A DNA stretch of 10,403 nucleotides from UBA8337 sp965657665. GTDB lineage: Bacteria > Pseudomonadota > Alphaproteobacteria > RS24. A model generated the notes under the pieces. That model saw nothing but the letters and a program-made list of their open reading frames with translations, did not search any database and was not told the origin of the DNA. The stretch lies in NCBI GenBank assembly GCA_965657665.1, contig CBFHPF010000050.1, forward strand, positions 1 to 10,403, given 5' to 3'. The position numbers and the translations under genes were made by a program. This document shows, one piece after another, positions 1 through 6,976 of this stretch; positions within the stretch are counted from its first letter, which is position 1, and the number at the start of each line of letters is the position of its first letter.

Positions 1-72
1 CGTATCCGACACTGTCAGCACCGCAATATTGACCGGCACAAATGTCAGGCTCTCATTAATTCCATGGCTCAT
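1..72 (-). CDS. moaB: MoaB/Mog-family molybdopterin adenylyltransferase-like protein, N-terminal fragment
   Basis: Only the first 24 codons lie in the window; the gene continues past position 1. The translation reads MSHGINESLTFVPVNIAVLT followed by VSDT. The segment FVPVNIAVLTVSDT matches the first beta strand of MoaB/MogA proteins, which typically begin F-I-P-x-x-I-A-[VI]-L-T-V-S. Family members bind molybdopterin, and MogA-type members adenylylate it before molybdenum insertion. The start ATG at 72-70 lies one base after the moaE stop TAA (76-74), and an AAAGGG ribosome-binding site sits inside the last moaE codons. It is therefore the next cistron of the molybdenum cofactor operon. The fragment is too short to separate MoaB from MogA, and the catalytic part is not visible. 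Confidence 0.8.
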   Translation of the reverse strand, partial: MSHGINESLTFVPVNIAVLTVSDT

Positions 73-73
73 C

Positions 74-547
74 TTATGTCCCTTTCACTTCCCAGCGTTG
101 TTTATCGGTATAATCTTGCAAGCGCGGCTCAATCCAATTTGTGCCATAGCTGCGGATTTCTTTTTTCCATAACAAAACATCCGACTTTAAAAAATCCATC
201 AAAAAATCAGCCGCCTCAAAAGCATCACGCCGATGGCGCGCCGCACAGGCCACAAACACTATCGGCGCGCCGGTTTTCACCTCACCGACCCGATGAATAA
301 TGCTGGCCTTTAAGAGCGGCCAACGCGCCTCGGCAGCATCAGCTATTTTTTCAATCGAGGCCAAAGTGGCGTTGGGCATATAATCAAGAAACAGCGCTTC
401 GACCGGATTATCGCTTTCCTCGGCACTAACCTGCCCTAAAAAACTGACAATCGCGCCGGCGGTCTCGACACCACGGCGAAAATCTGCCGCCGCTTTATCA
501 GCATCAAAAGCCGTCTCGGCCAATTTAATATGCGTGAGGCGCGCCAT
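74..547 (-). CDS. moaE: Molybdopterin synthase catalytic (large) subunit MoaE
   Basis: MoaE, 157 aa, is the usual length. With thiocarboxylated MoaD it converts cyclic pyranopterin monophosphate to molybdopterin in the cytoplasm. Family signatures are FLGQV (36-40), IIHRVGEVKTG (83-93), ARHRRDAFEAADFLMDFLK (103-121) and LLWKKE (125-130). Lys121 and Lys128 match the two catalytic lysines of E. coli MoaE (Lys119 and Lys126, same 7-residue spacing). His105-Arg106, Met117, Glu130 and Arg142 also match conserved pocket positions. One difference: where most MoaE proteins read G-x-V-R (Arg39 in E. coli), this one reads GQVS, with Ser41. The next stretch, LDYMPNAT, also departs from the common LEHYPGMT. 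The start ATG follows the moaD stop by one base (TGA-G-ATG), and moaB follows one base after this stop, so the three genes are coupled. Confidence 0.96.
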   Translation of the reverse strand: MARLTHIKLAETAFDADKAAADFRRGVETAGAIVSFLGQVSAEESDNPVEALFLDYMPNATLASIEKIADAAEARWPLLKASIIHRVGEVKTGAPIVFVACAARHRRDAFEAADFLMDFLKSDVLLWKKEIRSYGTNWIEPRLQDYTDKQRWEVKGT

Positions 548-548
548 C

Positions 549-818
549 TCAGCCGCCGCTCACAATCGGAATAATGGCAATCGCATCATCAGCTGATAGC
601 GGGCTGGCCCAATCGACAATCTCGTCATTCACCACCAAACGCGTGCCTTTATCGTTCAGCACATCGCCCGCCTGCGGATGAAGCGTCAGCACATGCGCGC
701 GCAAGGTTTCACCATTGGAAATAGAGCTATCACTGAGCGAGATATCGCGCGCGCCAATGAAATCAGCCAAGCGACCGAAAAAACGCACTTGTATTTGAGC
801 CTGTCTACCAACCGGCAT
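549..818 (-). CDS. moaD: Molybdopterin synthase sulfur carrier (small) subunit MoaD
   Basis: MoaD, 89 aa, is a ubiquitin-fold protein. Its C-terminal glycine is adenylylated by MoeB and thiocarboxylated, and it then donates sulfur within the MoaD2-MoaE2 complex. The sequence opens with a beta strand, IQVRFFGRLAD (9-19), and ends IIPIVSGG, the essential Gly-Gly tail. The middle VVNDEIVDWASPLSADDAIAI resembles the family pattern in which V-N-x-E precedes a D-E/D-D-E-[VI]-A-[IL]-[IL]-P stretch. The start chosen is ATG at 818-816, one base after the moaA stop TGA (822-820), preceded by a G-rich Shine-Dalgarno inside the moaA end. The reading frame stays open upstream, but that part overlaps moaA and has no MoaD character. 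The next gene is its partner moaE. No moeB is visible in the window. Confidence 0.95.
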   Translation of the reverse strand: MPVGRQAQIQVRFFGRLADFIGARDISLSDSSISNGETLRAHVLTLHPQAGDVLNDKGTRLVVNDEIVDWASPLSADDAIAIIPIVSGG

Positions 819-819
819 A

Positions 820-1824
820 TCAGCCCCCAGTGACCGACATATGACGCGCCGTCGCCGGTGCTTGTGCCGCCTCATCAATGGCGAAATCATGGCCTTTGGG
901 CTTGCGCAACAAGGCGGCATCCAGCGCGGCGTGAAGTTGTGTTTCGTCAAAGCTTTTAATGGCAGGGCGCAAATCCATTTTACCGTCCTTGCCAAGACAG
1001 GTGTAAATCTCGCCCGTGCAGGTCACCCGCACGCGATTGCATCCGGCGCAGAAATTATGCGTCAATGGCGTGATGAAGCCGACGCGGTGACCGGTATCGG
1101 GGCGCGTGAAATAAGTCGCCGGACCGCCCGTGCGATAATCGCTTTCCTGCAAGCCCAATTGCGCCACCAGCTTTTCTTGCAACGGCAATAAAGGTTCATA
1201 TTGGTCAAAGCGGTCTTCGTCGATAAAGCCCATTGGCATGGTTTCGATAATCGACATATCCATGCCGCGCCCATGCGCCCAATCAATCAGCGCGGGAATT
1301 TCCGCCACATTATAATTCTTCAGCGCAACTGTGTTTATCTTCACTTTCAGCCCGGCATCCAGCGCGGCATCGATACCGGCCAAAGTGAGATGCAGCGCAT
1401 CACGGCGGGTCAATTTTTCAAACACATCGCGCTGCAGCGTATCCAGCGAAACGTTTACCCGCGTCACCCCGCTGGCTTTTAATTGTTCGGCATAAAGCGG
1501 CATTTGCGTCGCATTGCTGGTCAGCGTCACCTCATCCAGCGCGTCATTTTTTACATGCGCGCCAAGCGCGCCAATCAACTGCATAATATCTTTACGCACA
1601 AGCGGCTCACCGCCCGAAATGCGGATTTTGCTCACCCCACGGCGGATAAACGCCTCGCAGAGAAACTGCATTTCTTCATAAGACAGCACGTCACTTTTGG
1701 GCAAAAATTGCATTTTTTCTGACATGCAATATTGGCAGCGCAAATCGCATCTATCTGTCACCGAAAGGCGCAAATAGCTGACGCGGCGACCAAAACTGTC
1801 TTCAAGCGGTTTTAACTCTGTCAT
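820..1824 (-). CDS. moaA: GTP 3',8-cyclase MoaA (radical SAM)
   Basis: MoaA, 334 aa from the chosen start, catalyses the first step of molybdenum cofactor synthesis, a radical SAM rearrangement of GTP to 3',8-cyclo-GTP that MoaC then converts to cPMP. The N-terminal [4Fe-4S] cluster motif CDLRCQYC places cysteines at 26, 30 and 33. GGEPL (71-75) is the SAM-binding motif, and LTSNAT plus VNVSLDTL lie in the barrel. The C-terminal cluster that binds GTP is CAGCNR with C259 and C262, plus C276. The protein ends VTGG, the conserved Gly-Gly tail that reaches into the active site. The frame is open 7 codons further up (to 1845), but ATG at 1824-1822 forms an ATGA overlap with the permease stop and begins the conserved DSFGRRVSYLRLSVTDRC region, so it is preferred. 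moaC is not in the window. Confidence 0.97.
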   Translation of the reverse strand: MTELKPLEDSFGRRVSYLRLSVTDRCDLRCQYCMSEKMQFLPKSDVLSYEEMQFLCEAFIRRGVSKIRISGGEPLVRKDIMQLIGALGAHVKNDALDEVTLTSNATQMPLYAEQLKASGVTRVNVSLDTLQRDVFEKLTRRDALHLTLAGIDAALDAGLKVKINTVALKNYNVAEIPALIDWAHGRGMDMSIIETMPMGFIDEDRFDQYEPLLPLQEKLVAQLGLQESDYRTGGPATYFTRPDTGHRVGFITPLTHNFCAGCNRVRVTCTGEIYTCLGKDGKMDLRPAIKSFDETQLHAALDAALLRKPKGHDFAIDEAAQAPATARHMSVTGG

Positions 1825-2597
1825 GGCGATGAATATAACTGCCAAAATAAGCGAAGTGCCACGAAAATAATCAGCAAGGCGGTTATGCGGCGCATATGGG
1901 TTTGGGAGAACCGCTCCAATAAAATGCGCCCGCCCAAAACCGCGCCAAGCACCACCATCAGCAAAAGCGGTATTAATGTGCCAACCAACATGGGCAGCAC
2001 TTCCGTGCCGGTTTTCACCAATTGCCCGATAAGGCCGGAAACCGAGTTAACCAGAATGAAAAAGCTCGATAAGGCGGCAATCGCTTTGGCGTGGCTCCAG
2101 CGCAAATAATGCAATATAGGCGCCAAAAATATGCCGCCGCCAATGCCGACCATGCCGGATAAAAGCCCCAAACCCGCGCCAATAAAAAACGCCAAGCGAT
2201 TATTTTGCGGGCCTGCCGCATGCGGCACATCACCTTCACTTTCACCGTCTTTAATAAACGCCAAACGCGCACCGGCCAGTAAAAGACTGGTCGCCAATAA
2301 CAGTAGATAAACATTATCGCTGAGCGGCATTAACCCGCCGATAAAAGCAAACGGCACGGAACCGATAATAAACGGCGCGGCCAGTCGCCAGTTAAAAGCG
2401 CGCCGCGCAATCGCCCAATAGCTACCCAGACCGACAACCGCGATGTTGCAGCACAGCGACAAAATCGGCACCAGCGAAATGTCTGAAATGCTCAGCGCCA
2501 AAAGCGCCGTATAGGTAGAGCCGCCACCAAAACCGACAGAGGCGTAAAGCGCGGCAGTGACGAAAAACGCCAGTGATATGCCGAAGAAGTTAAGCAT
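1821..2597 (-). CDS. TauE/SafE (TSUP/DUF81) family integral membrane permease
   Basis: A 258-aa, strongly hydrophobic protein with about eight predicted membrane segments. It has the internal duplication typical of the TSUP family: GFGGGS (22-27) begins one half and GIGGGIF (151-157) the other. A polar loop around 115-134 (KDGESEGDVPHAAGPQNN) separates the halves. Known family members move sulfur-containing anions such as sulfite, sulfoacetate or thiosulfate-related compounds; the substrate here cannot be read from sequence. The gene lies inside the cofactor block: its ATG overlaps the mocA-like stop by 8 nt and its stop overlaps the moaA start as ATGA. It has no strong ribosome-binding site of its own, which again suggests coupling. 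Cotranscription with moa, mocA and xdhC makes a role in oxyanion or sulfur supply for the cofactor possible, but this is inference. Confidence 0.88.
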   Translation of the reverse strand: MLNFFGISLAFFVTAALYASVGFGGGSTYTALLALSISDISLVPILSLCCNIAVVGLGSYWAIARRAFNWRLAAPFIIGSVPFAFIGGLMPLSDNVYLLLLATSLLLAGARLAFIKDGESEGDVPHAAGPQNNRLAFFIGAGLGLLSGMVGIGGGIFLAPILHYLRWSHAKAIAALSSFFILVNSVSGLIGQLVKTGTEVLPMLVGTLIPLLLMVVLGAVLGGRILLERFSQTHMRRITALLIIFVALRLFWQLYSSP

Positions 2598-3180
2598 GCG
2601 CTCGGCTCAATTCTTCCGGCGTGTCGATATCAAACACCACACCGGCATCGTCAACCGCCAGACGCATAACAGCTAACGAGTTTTGACGAATAATATCGCG
2701 CCCGCCTGTGTCGGCATCCAACGCGGCCAAAGCGGCAAAATGTGCCGCGCCGAAAATTACCGGATGTCCGTCTTGGCCCTCAAATGTCGGCACGATTATG
2801 GAGCGGGTTTGCGTTTGTGCCGTAGCCAATAATTGCGCAATGGTTTGCGGCTGAATGCTTGGCATATCGGCCAGCGCAATCAGCACATGGCGCGCATCGC
2901 TCACCGCCGCCATGCCCGCCGCAATGGATGTGCCCATGCCCTTATCGGCTTGCGGATTGGCAGTATGATGAAAAGAAGCCGCTTGCGGCAGCTGCTCCAG
3001 CCCACTATCGGGCCGCGTCACCAAAATGCGTTGGCTAAAATTTGCGTTTTGATATAGCGCGAGCGCATGGGTGATGAGCGGTTGGTCGTGATAATTGGCG
3101 TATAATTTATCGGCCACACCAAAACGGCGCGACGCACCGGCAGCGATTAAAATGACGGCGATAGTGTCTGGCGTGCTCAC
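2590..3180 (-). CDS. mocA: MocA-like molybdenum cofactor nucleotidyltransferase (probably CTP-dependent)
   Basis: A 196-aa protein of the NTP-transferase fold shared by MobA, MocA and IspD. Visible motifs are the N-terminal nucleotide loop LIAAGASRRFG with K25, GMGTSIAAG (81-89), LADMP (103-107, metal-binding aspartate), GQDGHPV (135-141), DTGGRDII (157-164) and DIDTPEEL (184-191). The P-x-x-x-G-x-x-GHPV...DxGxR arrangement resembles MocA, which makes molybdopterin cytosine dinucleotide, more than GTP-using MobA. MCD is the cofactor form used by bacterial xanthine oxidase-family enzymes, which fits xdhC directly upstream and iorAB beyond it. The start codon is GTG (3180-3178), in a GTGA overlap with the xdhC stop; the stop overlaps the permease start by 8 nt. 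CTP specificity is inferred from motifs and context. The alternative is a MobA-like paralogue with another nucleotide preference. Confidence 0.88.
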   Translation of the reverse strand: MSTPDTIAVILIAAGASRRFGVADKLYANYHDQPLITHALALYQNANFSQRILVTRPDSGLEQLPQAASFHHTANPQADKGMGTSIAAGMAAVSDARHVLIALADMPSIQPQTIAQLLATAQTQTRSIIVPTFEGQDGHPVIFGAAHFAALAALDADTGGRDIIRQNSLAVMRLAVDDAGVVFDIDTPEELSRAHA

Positions 3181-4100
3181 GGCGCGCGCCGCCGCTCAAC
3201 AATTTGCGCCAAAATCGACAATGCGATTTCAGACGGATCCGTCGCGCCAATATCCAGCCCGACCGGCCCGACAATATCGTCAAACGGTCGATGCGTATCG
3301 AGAGCCTGTATTAATGCGCGGCGCGCCGCATGGGTTTTGCGACTGCCCATCGCGCCGATAAAATGCGCCTTGGAGTTCAACGCCGCCTGCAATATCGGCA
3401 CTTCCAAATCATGGTCGTGAAACAAAGTAATGACCGCCGAATGCGCATCAAAACCGGCCGGGTCAAAAATCGTTTTATGGGTCATGGGCTGCGCGTTAAT
3501 TCCGGCAGCGCGCAATGGCTCAAGCGCATCTTCATCTGTGCTATGGGCGAATATGCGATAGCCCATATGAAAAGCCAGCGCGGCAAAACCGGTTAATTGC
3601 GGCCCGGCACCAAACACATGCAAATGATAATCCGGTGCATATTCAATTGCATCATCATTATTGCCGGACGGCGCATCACTGACACTGAGCGAAATATCAC
3701 CCGACAAAACGGGCGTCACAAAAGCCGATTTACGCGCGCCATGCAGCGCGCTGACGGCTTGGCTTGTCGCGCCCGCTTGCGACCCGCAAAACAAAATATC
3801 GAGGCCCGAGCCGCAAGGCAGCACGACATCAATATAAGGGCTGTCTTTGCCATAGCGGGTGACGCGATTGGCTCCGTCTTTCAGCACATCCAGCGCCTCG
3901 GCAATAATCGCCTCTTCGGCACAGCCCGATGAAATAATACCGACATGCCGCCCGTCCTCAGCCACCGCAATGGCTGCGCCGCGCGGGCGCGGGCTTGAGC
4001 CATCAATATTTATCAGCACGGCAAGCGCGGTTTTCAGCCCTTCGGCTTGCCACGCTGCCAGAGGCGCAAAAACATTTTGCGTCGGTGCATCAAACAACAT
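3177..4100 (-). CDS. xdhC: XdhC/CoxI-family molybdenum cofactor insertion chaperone
   Basis: A 307-aa protein with both XdhC domains. The N-terminal XdhC/CoxI domain carries GSSPRPRGA (34-42), SSGCAEEAI (58-66, Cys60) and LPCGSG (95-100, Cys96). The C-terminal Rossmann-like domain carries HVFGAGPQ (161-168), FIGAMGSRKTHAARR (247-261) and GPVGLDIGATDPSEIALSI (278-296). Known members (XdhC of Rhodobacter, PaoD of E. coli) bind the molybdenum cofactor, promote its sulfuration and insert it into xanthine oxidase-family subunits, so IorB encoded just upstream is the likely client. ATG at 4100-4098 is chosen because GGAAGAG lies 6-8 nt before it. A TTG six codons earlier is in frame, but it would put that ribosome-binding site inside the coding region. 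The stop overlaps the mocA-like start by 4 nt. A terminator-like hairpin separates this gene from iorB. Confidence 0.93.
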   Translation of the reverse strand: MLFDAPTQNVFAPLAAWQAEGLKTALAVLINIDGSSPRPRGAAIAVAEDGRHVGIISSGCAEEAIIAEALDVLKDGANRVTRYGKDSPYIDVVLPCGSGLDILFCGSQAGATSQAVSALHGARKSAFVTPVLSGDISLSVSDAPSGNNDDAIEYAPDYHLHVFGAGPQLTGFAALAFHMGYRIFAHSTDEDALEPLRAAGINAQPMTHKTIFDPAGFDAHSAVITLFHDHDLEVPILQAALNSKAHFIGAMGSRKTHAARRALIQALDTHRPFDDIVGPVGLDIGATDPSEIALSILAQIVERRRAP

Positions 4101-4115
4101 GATTGGTCTCTTCCC
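4101..4115 (-). promoter_or_regulatory. Ribosome-binding site that sets the xdhC start
   Basis: On the minus strand GGGGAAGAG is followed by ACCAATC and then ATG at 4100. This is a strong Shine-Dalgarno at normal spacing. It lies downstream of the alternative in-frame TTG (4118-4116), so it favours the ATG. It also means xdhC can start translation independently of iorB. Confidence 0.7.
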
Positions 4116-4125
4116 CAAAAGCCAT

Positions 4126-4159
4126 AAAAACAGAAAGGCCGAGCCATGCGGCCCGACCT
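4126..4159 (-). terminator. Intrinsic terminator-like hairpin between iorB and xdhC
   Basis: On the minus strand, 22 nt after the iorB stop, AGGTCGGGCC (4159-4150) pairs with GGCTCGGCCT (4145-4136) around the 4-nt loop GCAT. The stem has 10 bp including two G-U pairs and is immediately followed by TTCTGTTTTT (4135-4126). Stem, tight loop and U-rich tail are those of a Rho-independent terminator for iorAB transcripts. On the plus strand no T-run follows the stem, so it is directional. It may be partial and act as an attenuator, since xdhC begins only 25 nt further on. Folding energy was not calculated. Confidence 0.75.
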
Positions 4160-4180
4160 AACTTGTTCAGCCATTTGTGT

Positions 4181-6511
4181 TTAGGCGAAGTCGACAAATT
4201 CATTAAACGGCATAGCCCGCAAGCGTTTGCCGGTCAGGGCAAAAATCGCATTGCCCAGCGCCGGCATGAAAGGCGGTGTGCCCGGCTCACCGGCACCCCC
4301 AACACCCACATGGTTTTCCAAAATCGCCACTTCAAACTCCGGCGATTGCGTGAAACGCGGTATCGGATAATCATGGAAGTTCGACTGCTCAACCATACCA
4401 TCAGCAACGGTCACCGCGCCCATGGCTTGCGACAGGCCAAACAAAGCCCCGCCGGTCATTTGCGCTTCGAAATTATTGCGGTCAATCACTTTGCCCGGAT
4501 CGGCAGCAATATAGACCTTATCGACCTTAATGCCGTCTGGCGTTTGGCTGATTTCCACCACCTCAGCAACAAAGCTGAAGAAGCTTGAACATAGCGCAAC
4601 ACCGCGCGCTTTACCGGCCGGAAGCGGGCTGTTCCAATTGGACATCTCGCCGACTTTTTCCAGCAATTTAGCAACCGGCTTATATGGTGCCGCCAAATCG
4701 AGACGCATAGCCAGCGGGTCTAGCCCGTGCTCATGCGCCAGCTCATCCAAAAAGCTTTCAAAGAAGAAGCTGTTTTGCGATGCGCCAACCGAGCGCCAAG
4801 CACCGATAGGCATTTTGCTATCGCTCATATAGCCCTTCACCTGATAATTCGGAATGGCATAGGGCTGATGCGCCATGCCTTCAATGATTGAATTATCCGG
4901 GCCGCCAAGCGGCAAGCCAATACGCCCGCCCCAATTGCCGATAACACTCAACGTCGAAGCCGCGCCTTTAATGGCGGTGACTTTGCCGTTTTCAACCGTG
5001 CCTTCAAGACGCGCCAGCGCCGCCGGACGATAGGTATCACGGGCGAAATCATCTTCGCGCGAATATAAAACCTTAACCGGTGTGCCCTTTAGTTCACGCG
5101 CCACCAAAGCGGCGGTTTGCATGTAATCAACCTCGCCACGACGGCCAAAACCACCGCCCAAGAACACAGTGTTGATTTTAATCTTGTCTTTGGCAACGCC
5201 GGTTACTTTTGATACCGCCCCCAGTGCCGGAGATGGCGATTGTGTGCCGGTCCAAATCTCAATGCTGTCATCACTGTTCCACAATGCCGTCGCATTGAGC
5301 GGTTCCATTTGAATATGCGCCAAATAAGAAGCGCGATATTCAGCCTTTGTTACCTTATCAGCCGAGGCCAAGGCGGCCTCAATATCACCCGCATTATTGC
5401 CTTCAACATTCGGCTCAGTGGTCTCCATCGCATTTGTCAAATCGGCATAAACCGCGTCCATATCGCGCGGATATTCAACATTAGTGTCCCATTCAACGAC
5501 CACATCATCCAGCGCTTGCATGGCGCGCCAGCTATTATCGGCAATCACCGCATAGCCTTGCTCAAGTTGAACGACTTTTTTCACACCGCGTTTTTTCAAC
5601 GCCGCGCTGCCATCAAGGCTTTTAATCGGGCGCCAACGATACGGGTTTTCGCGCATTGCCGCATAAACCATATCCGGCAATTCAATATCCATACCAAATG
5701 TGGCTGTGCCTGTGACTTTCGGCACCATATCGTTACGCGGCATAGATTTACCGATATATTTATGCTGGCTCTCCGGCTTCAGCTTCGGCTCTTTTGACAA
5801 TTTGATTTGTGCCGCGGCCTCAGCCAATTGCGTATAGGCCAGCTTGTCGCCGGTTTTCGGATTGAGCACATGACCGTTTTCGGTTTTCAGGCTCGCCGCA
5901 GAGGTTTTCCACTGCTTGGCTGCCGCCTTTACCAAAGCCTCGCGCGCTGCCGCGCCGGTACGACGCATGACAAAATAGCCGTCATCTGTGGTGGCCGAGC
6001 CGCCGGTGATTTGGAAGCCGAGAATTTTGGCAATCCAACGCAGACCATATTCTTCTTGCACGGTGTTTTCATCGCGCAAATGGTTTGGTTTATCGACCAA
6101 AGAGCGCATTGCGCTGCCGACATAATAGGCCGAACTGGCCGGGCCATGCTCAACGCGAATATCTTCATAAGCGACATCAAGCTCATCAGCCAACATGGCA
6201 ACCAGAACCGAATTGGCGCCTTGTCCCATTTCCGCCCGACCGGTGATGGCGACAACACCATCCTTGTCGATTTTCATATAAGGCGTGAACGCCGCCTCGC
6301 CCTCAGCCAATTCATCCAATAGAGGATTGGCACGCGGCTTGGTCAGTGTATACGCCCCAAAAGCCACGCCACCGGTAATGACGGCAGAGCCGATAAGGAA
6401 ATTTCGACGATTAAGAATTTTGCGCTTTTTCTTCGGCGCGGCTTCTTGTGTTTCAACAGCCTCAACAGTTTCCGTCTCGGCGGCTTCGTTTACTTGCTCT
6501 TGCTCGCTCAT
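4181..6511 (-). CDS. Isoquinoline 1-oxidoreductase-type (IorB-like) aldehyde/xanthine oxidase-family molybdenum subunit, Tat-exported
   Basis: A 776-aa large subunit of a two-subunit molybdenum hydroxylase, close to the roughly 780 aa expected of IorB proteins. It would bind the molybdopterin dinucleotide cofactor and hydroxylate an N-heterocycle or oxidise an aldehyde; the substrate cannot be told. A twin-arginine signal, NRRNFLIG (Arg35-Arg36), precedes a hydrophobic stretch (about 39-54), so folded export by Tat is expected, with the small subunit carried along. Further motifs are GRAEMGQGAN (91-100), LGGGFGRRGE (451-460) at the cofactor, and GEPGTPP (741-747), whose Glu742 aligns with the catalytic base of the family, then the IorB-type NAIFALTGKRLRAMP tail. 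The region before the arginines is unusual: 34 residues, Glu-rich, then KKKRK. The gene starts 3 nt after the iorA stop with a GGGGAGG ribosome-binding site. No FAD subunit is present, so electrons probably pass to an unidentified membrane or periplasmic acceptor. Confidence 0.93.
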   Translation of the reverse strand: MSEQEQVNEAAETETVEAVETQEAAPKKKRKILNRRNFLIGSAVITGGVAFGAYTLTKPRANPLLDELAEGEAAFTPYMKIDKDGVVAITGRAEMGQGANSVLVAMLADELDVAYEDIRVEHGPASSAYYVGSAMRSLVDKPNHLRDENTVQEEYGLRWIAKILGFQITGGSATTDDGYFVMRRTGAAAREALVKAAAKQWKTSAASLKTENGHVLNPKTGDKLAYTQLAEAAAQIKLSKEPKLKPESQHKYIGKSMPRNDMVPKVTGTATFGMDIELPDMVYAAMRENPYRWRPIKSLDGSAALKKRGVKKVVQLEQGYAVIADNSWRAMQALDDVVVEWDTNVEYPRDMDAVYADLTNAMETTEPNVEGNNAGDIEAALASADKVTKAEYRASYLAHIQMEPLNATALWNSDDSIEIWTGTQSPSPALGAVSKVTGVAKDKIKINTVFLGGGFGRRGEVDYMQTAALVARELKGTPVKVLYSREDDFARDTYRPAALARLEGTVENGKVTAIKGAASTLSVIGNWGGRIGLPLGGPDNSIIEGMAHQPYAIPNYQVKGYMSDSKMPIGAWRSVGASQNSFFFESFLDELAHEHGLDPLAMRLDLAAPYKPVAKLLEKVGEMSNWNSPLPAGKARGVALCSSFFSFVAEVVEISQTPDGIKVDKVYIAADPGKVIDRNNFEAQMTGGALFGLSQAMGAVTVADGMVEQSNFHDYPIPRFTQSPEFEVAILENHVGVGGAGEPGTPPFMPALGNAIFALTGKRLRAMPFNEFVDFA

Positions 6512-6514
6512 GGA

Positions 6515-6976
6515 TTATGCCTCCCCGCGCATTTTAGCACCGGCCAATTTCACGGCAGCGCGCAAACGCGGATACGTGCCGCAACGGCACAGATTATTCG
6601 ACATTGTTTCGTCAATTTCTGCATCTGACGGATTATTATTGCGCATCAGCAGATCGGCGGCGCGCATAATCTGACCGGACTGGCAATAACCACATTGCGC
6701 GGTTTGCGTCTCGACCCAAGCCTCTTGAATAGCGTGCAGATTATCCGGCGTGCCGAGACCTTCAACAGTGGTAATCGGGCCATCGACTGCATCAACCGGC
6801 AGAGAGCAGCTTTTCACCGCTTCGCCGTTTACATGCACGGTGCAAGAGCCGCATTGAGCAATACCGCAACCGAATTTCGGGCCTTTAATATTCAGCTCAT
6901 CGCGCAAAACCCACAAGAGCGGCATATCTTCTTCGACGTCGACATTATAATCGCGTCCATTCACAGTCAGTTTCAT
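6515..6976 (-). CDS. [2Fe-2S] iron-sulfur subunit, IorA/CoxS type
   Basis: The 153-aa small subunit of the molybdenum hydroxylase, standard in length. The N-terminal plant-type ferredoxin domain carries cysteines at 37, 42, 45 and 57 (CGIAQCGSC, then KSC). The C-terminal helical domain carries the second cluster with C95, C98, C130 and C132 (CGYC and CRC). All eight ligands are present, so both [2Fe-2S] clusters should form. It relays electrons from the molybdenum site of the large subunit. No export signal is visible, so it would cross the membrane together with the Tat-signal-bearing large subunit, as known for this family. The start ATG at 6976 has AAGGGGA about 8 nt upstream. It is the first gene of the minus-strand block. 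Confidence 0.95.
   Translation of the reverse strand: MKLTVNGRDYNVDVEEDMPLLWVLRDELNIKGPKFGCGIAQCGSCTVHVNGEAVKSCSLPVDAVDGPITTVEGLGTPDNLHAIQEAWVETQTAQCGYCQSGQIMRAADLLMRNNNPSDAEIDETMSNNLCRCGTYPRLRAAVKLAGAKMRGEA

Noticed and set aside
549..995. MoaD as a 148-aa protein
   Set aside because: The first 59 residues overlap moaA in another frame and look like an out-of-frame shadow; the 89-aa form has the family length and a start right after the moaA stop.
820..1845. moaA extended by seven codons to 1845
   Set aside because: The extra residues MAVIFIA are not MoaA-like, and ATG 1824 makes a clean ATGA overlap with the permease stop.
3177..4118. Longer xdhC from a TTG at 4118-4116
   Set aside because: The strong ribosome-binding site GGAAGAG would then be inside the gene, and it is correctly spaced for ATG at 4100.
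5240..6322. Long plus-strand open frames of 185 and 171 codons opposite iorB
   Set aside because: They lie wholly inside the well-supported iorB gene on the other strand, have no recognisable motifs, and look like antisense shadows.
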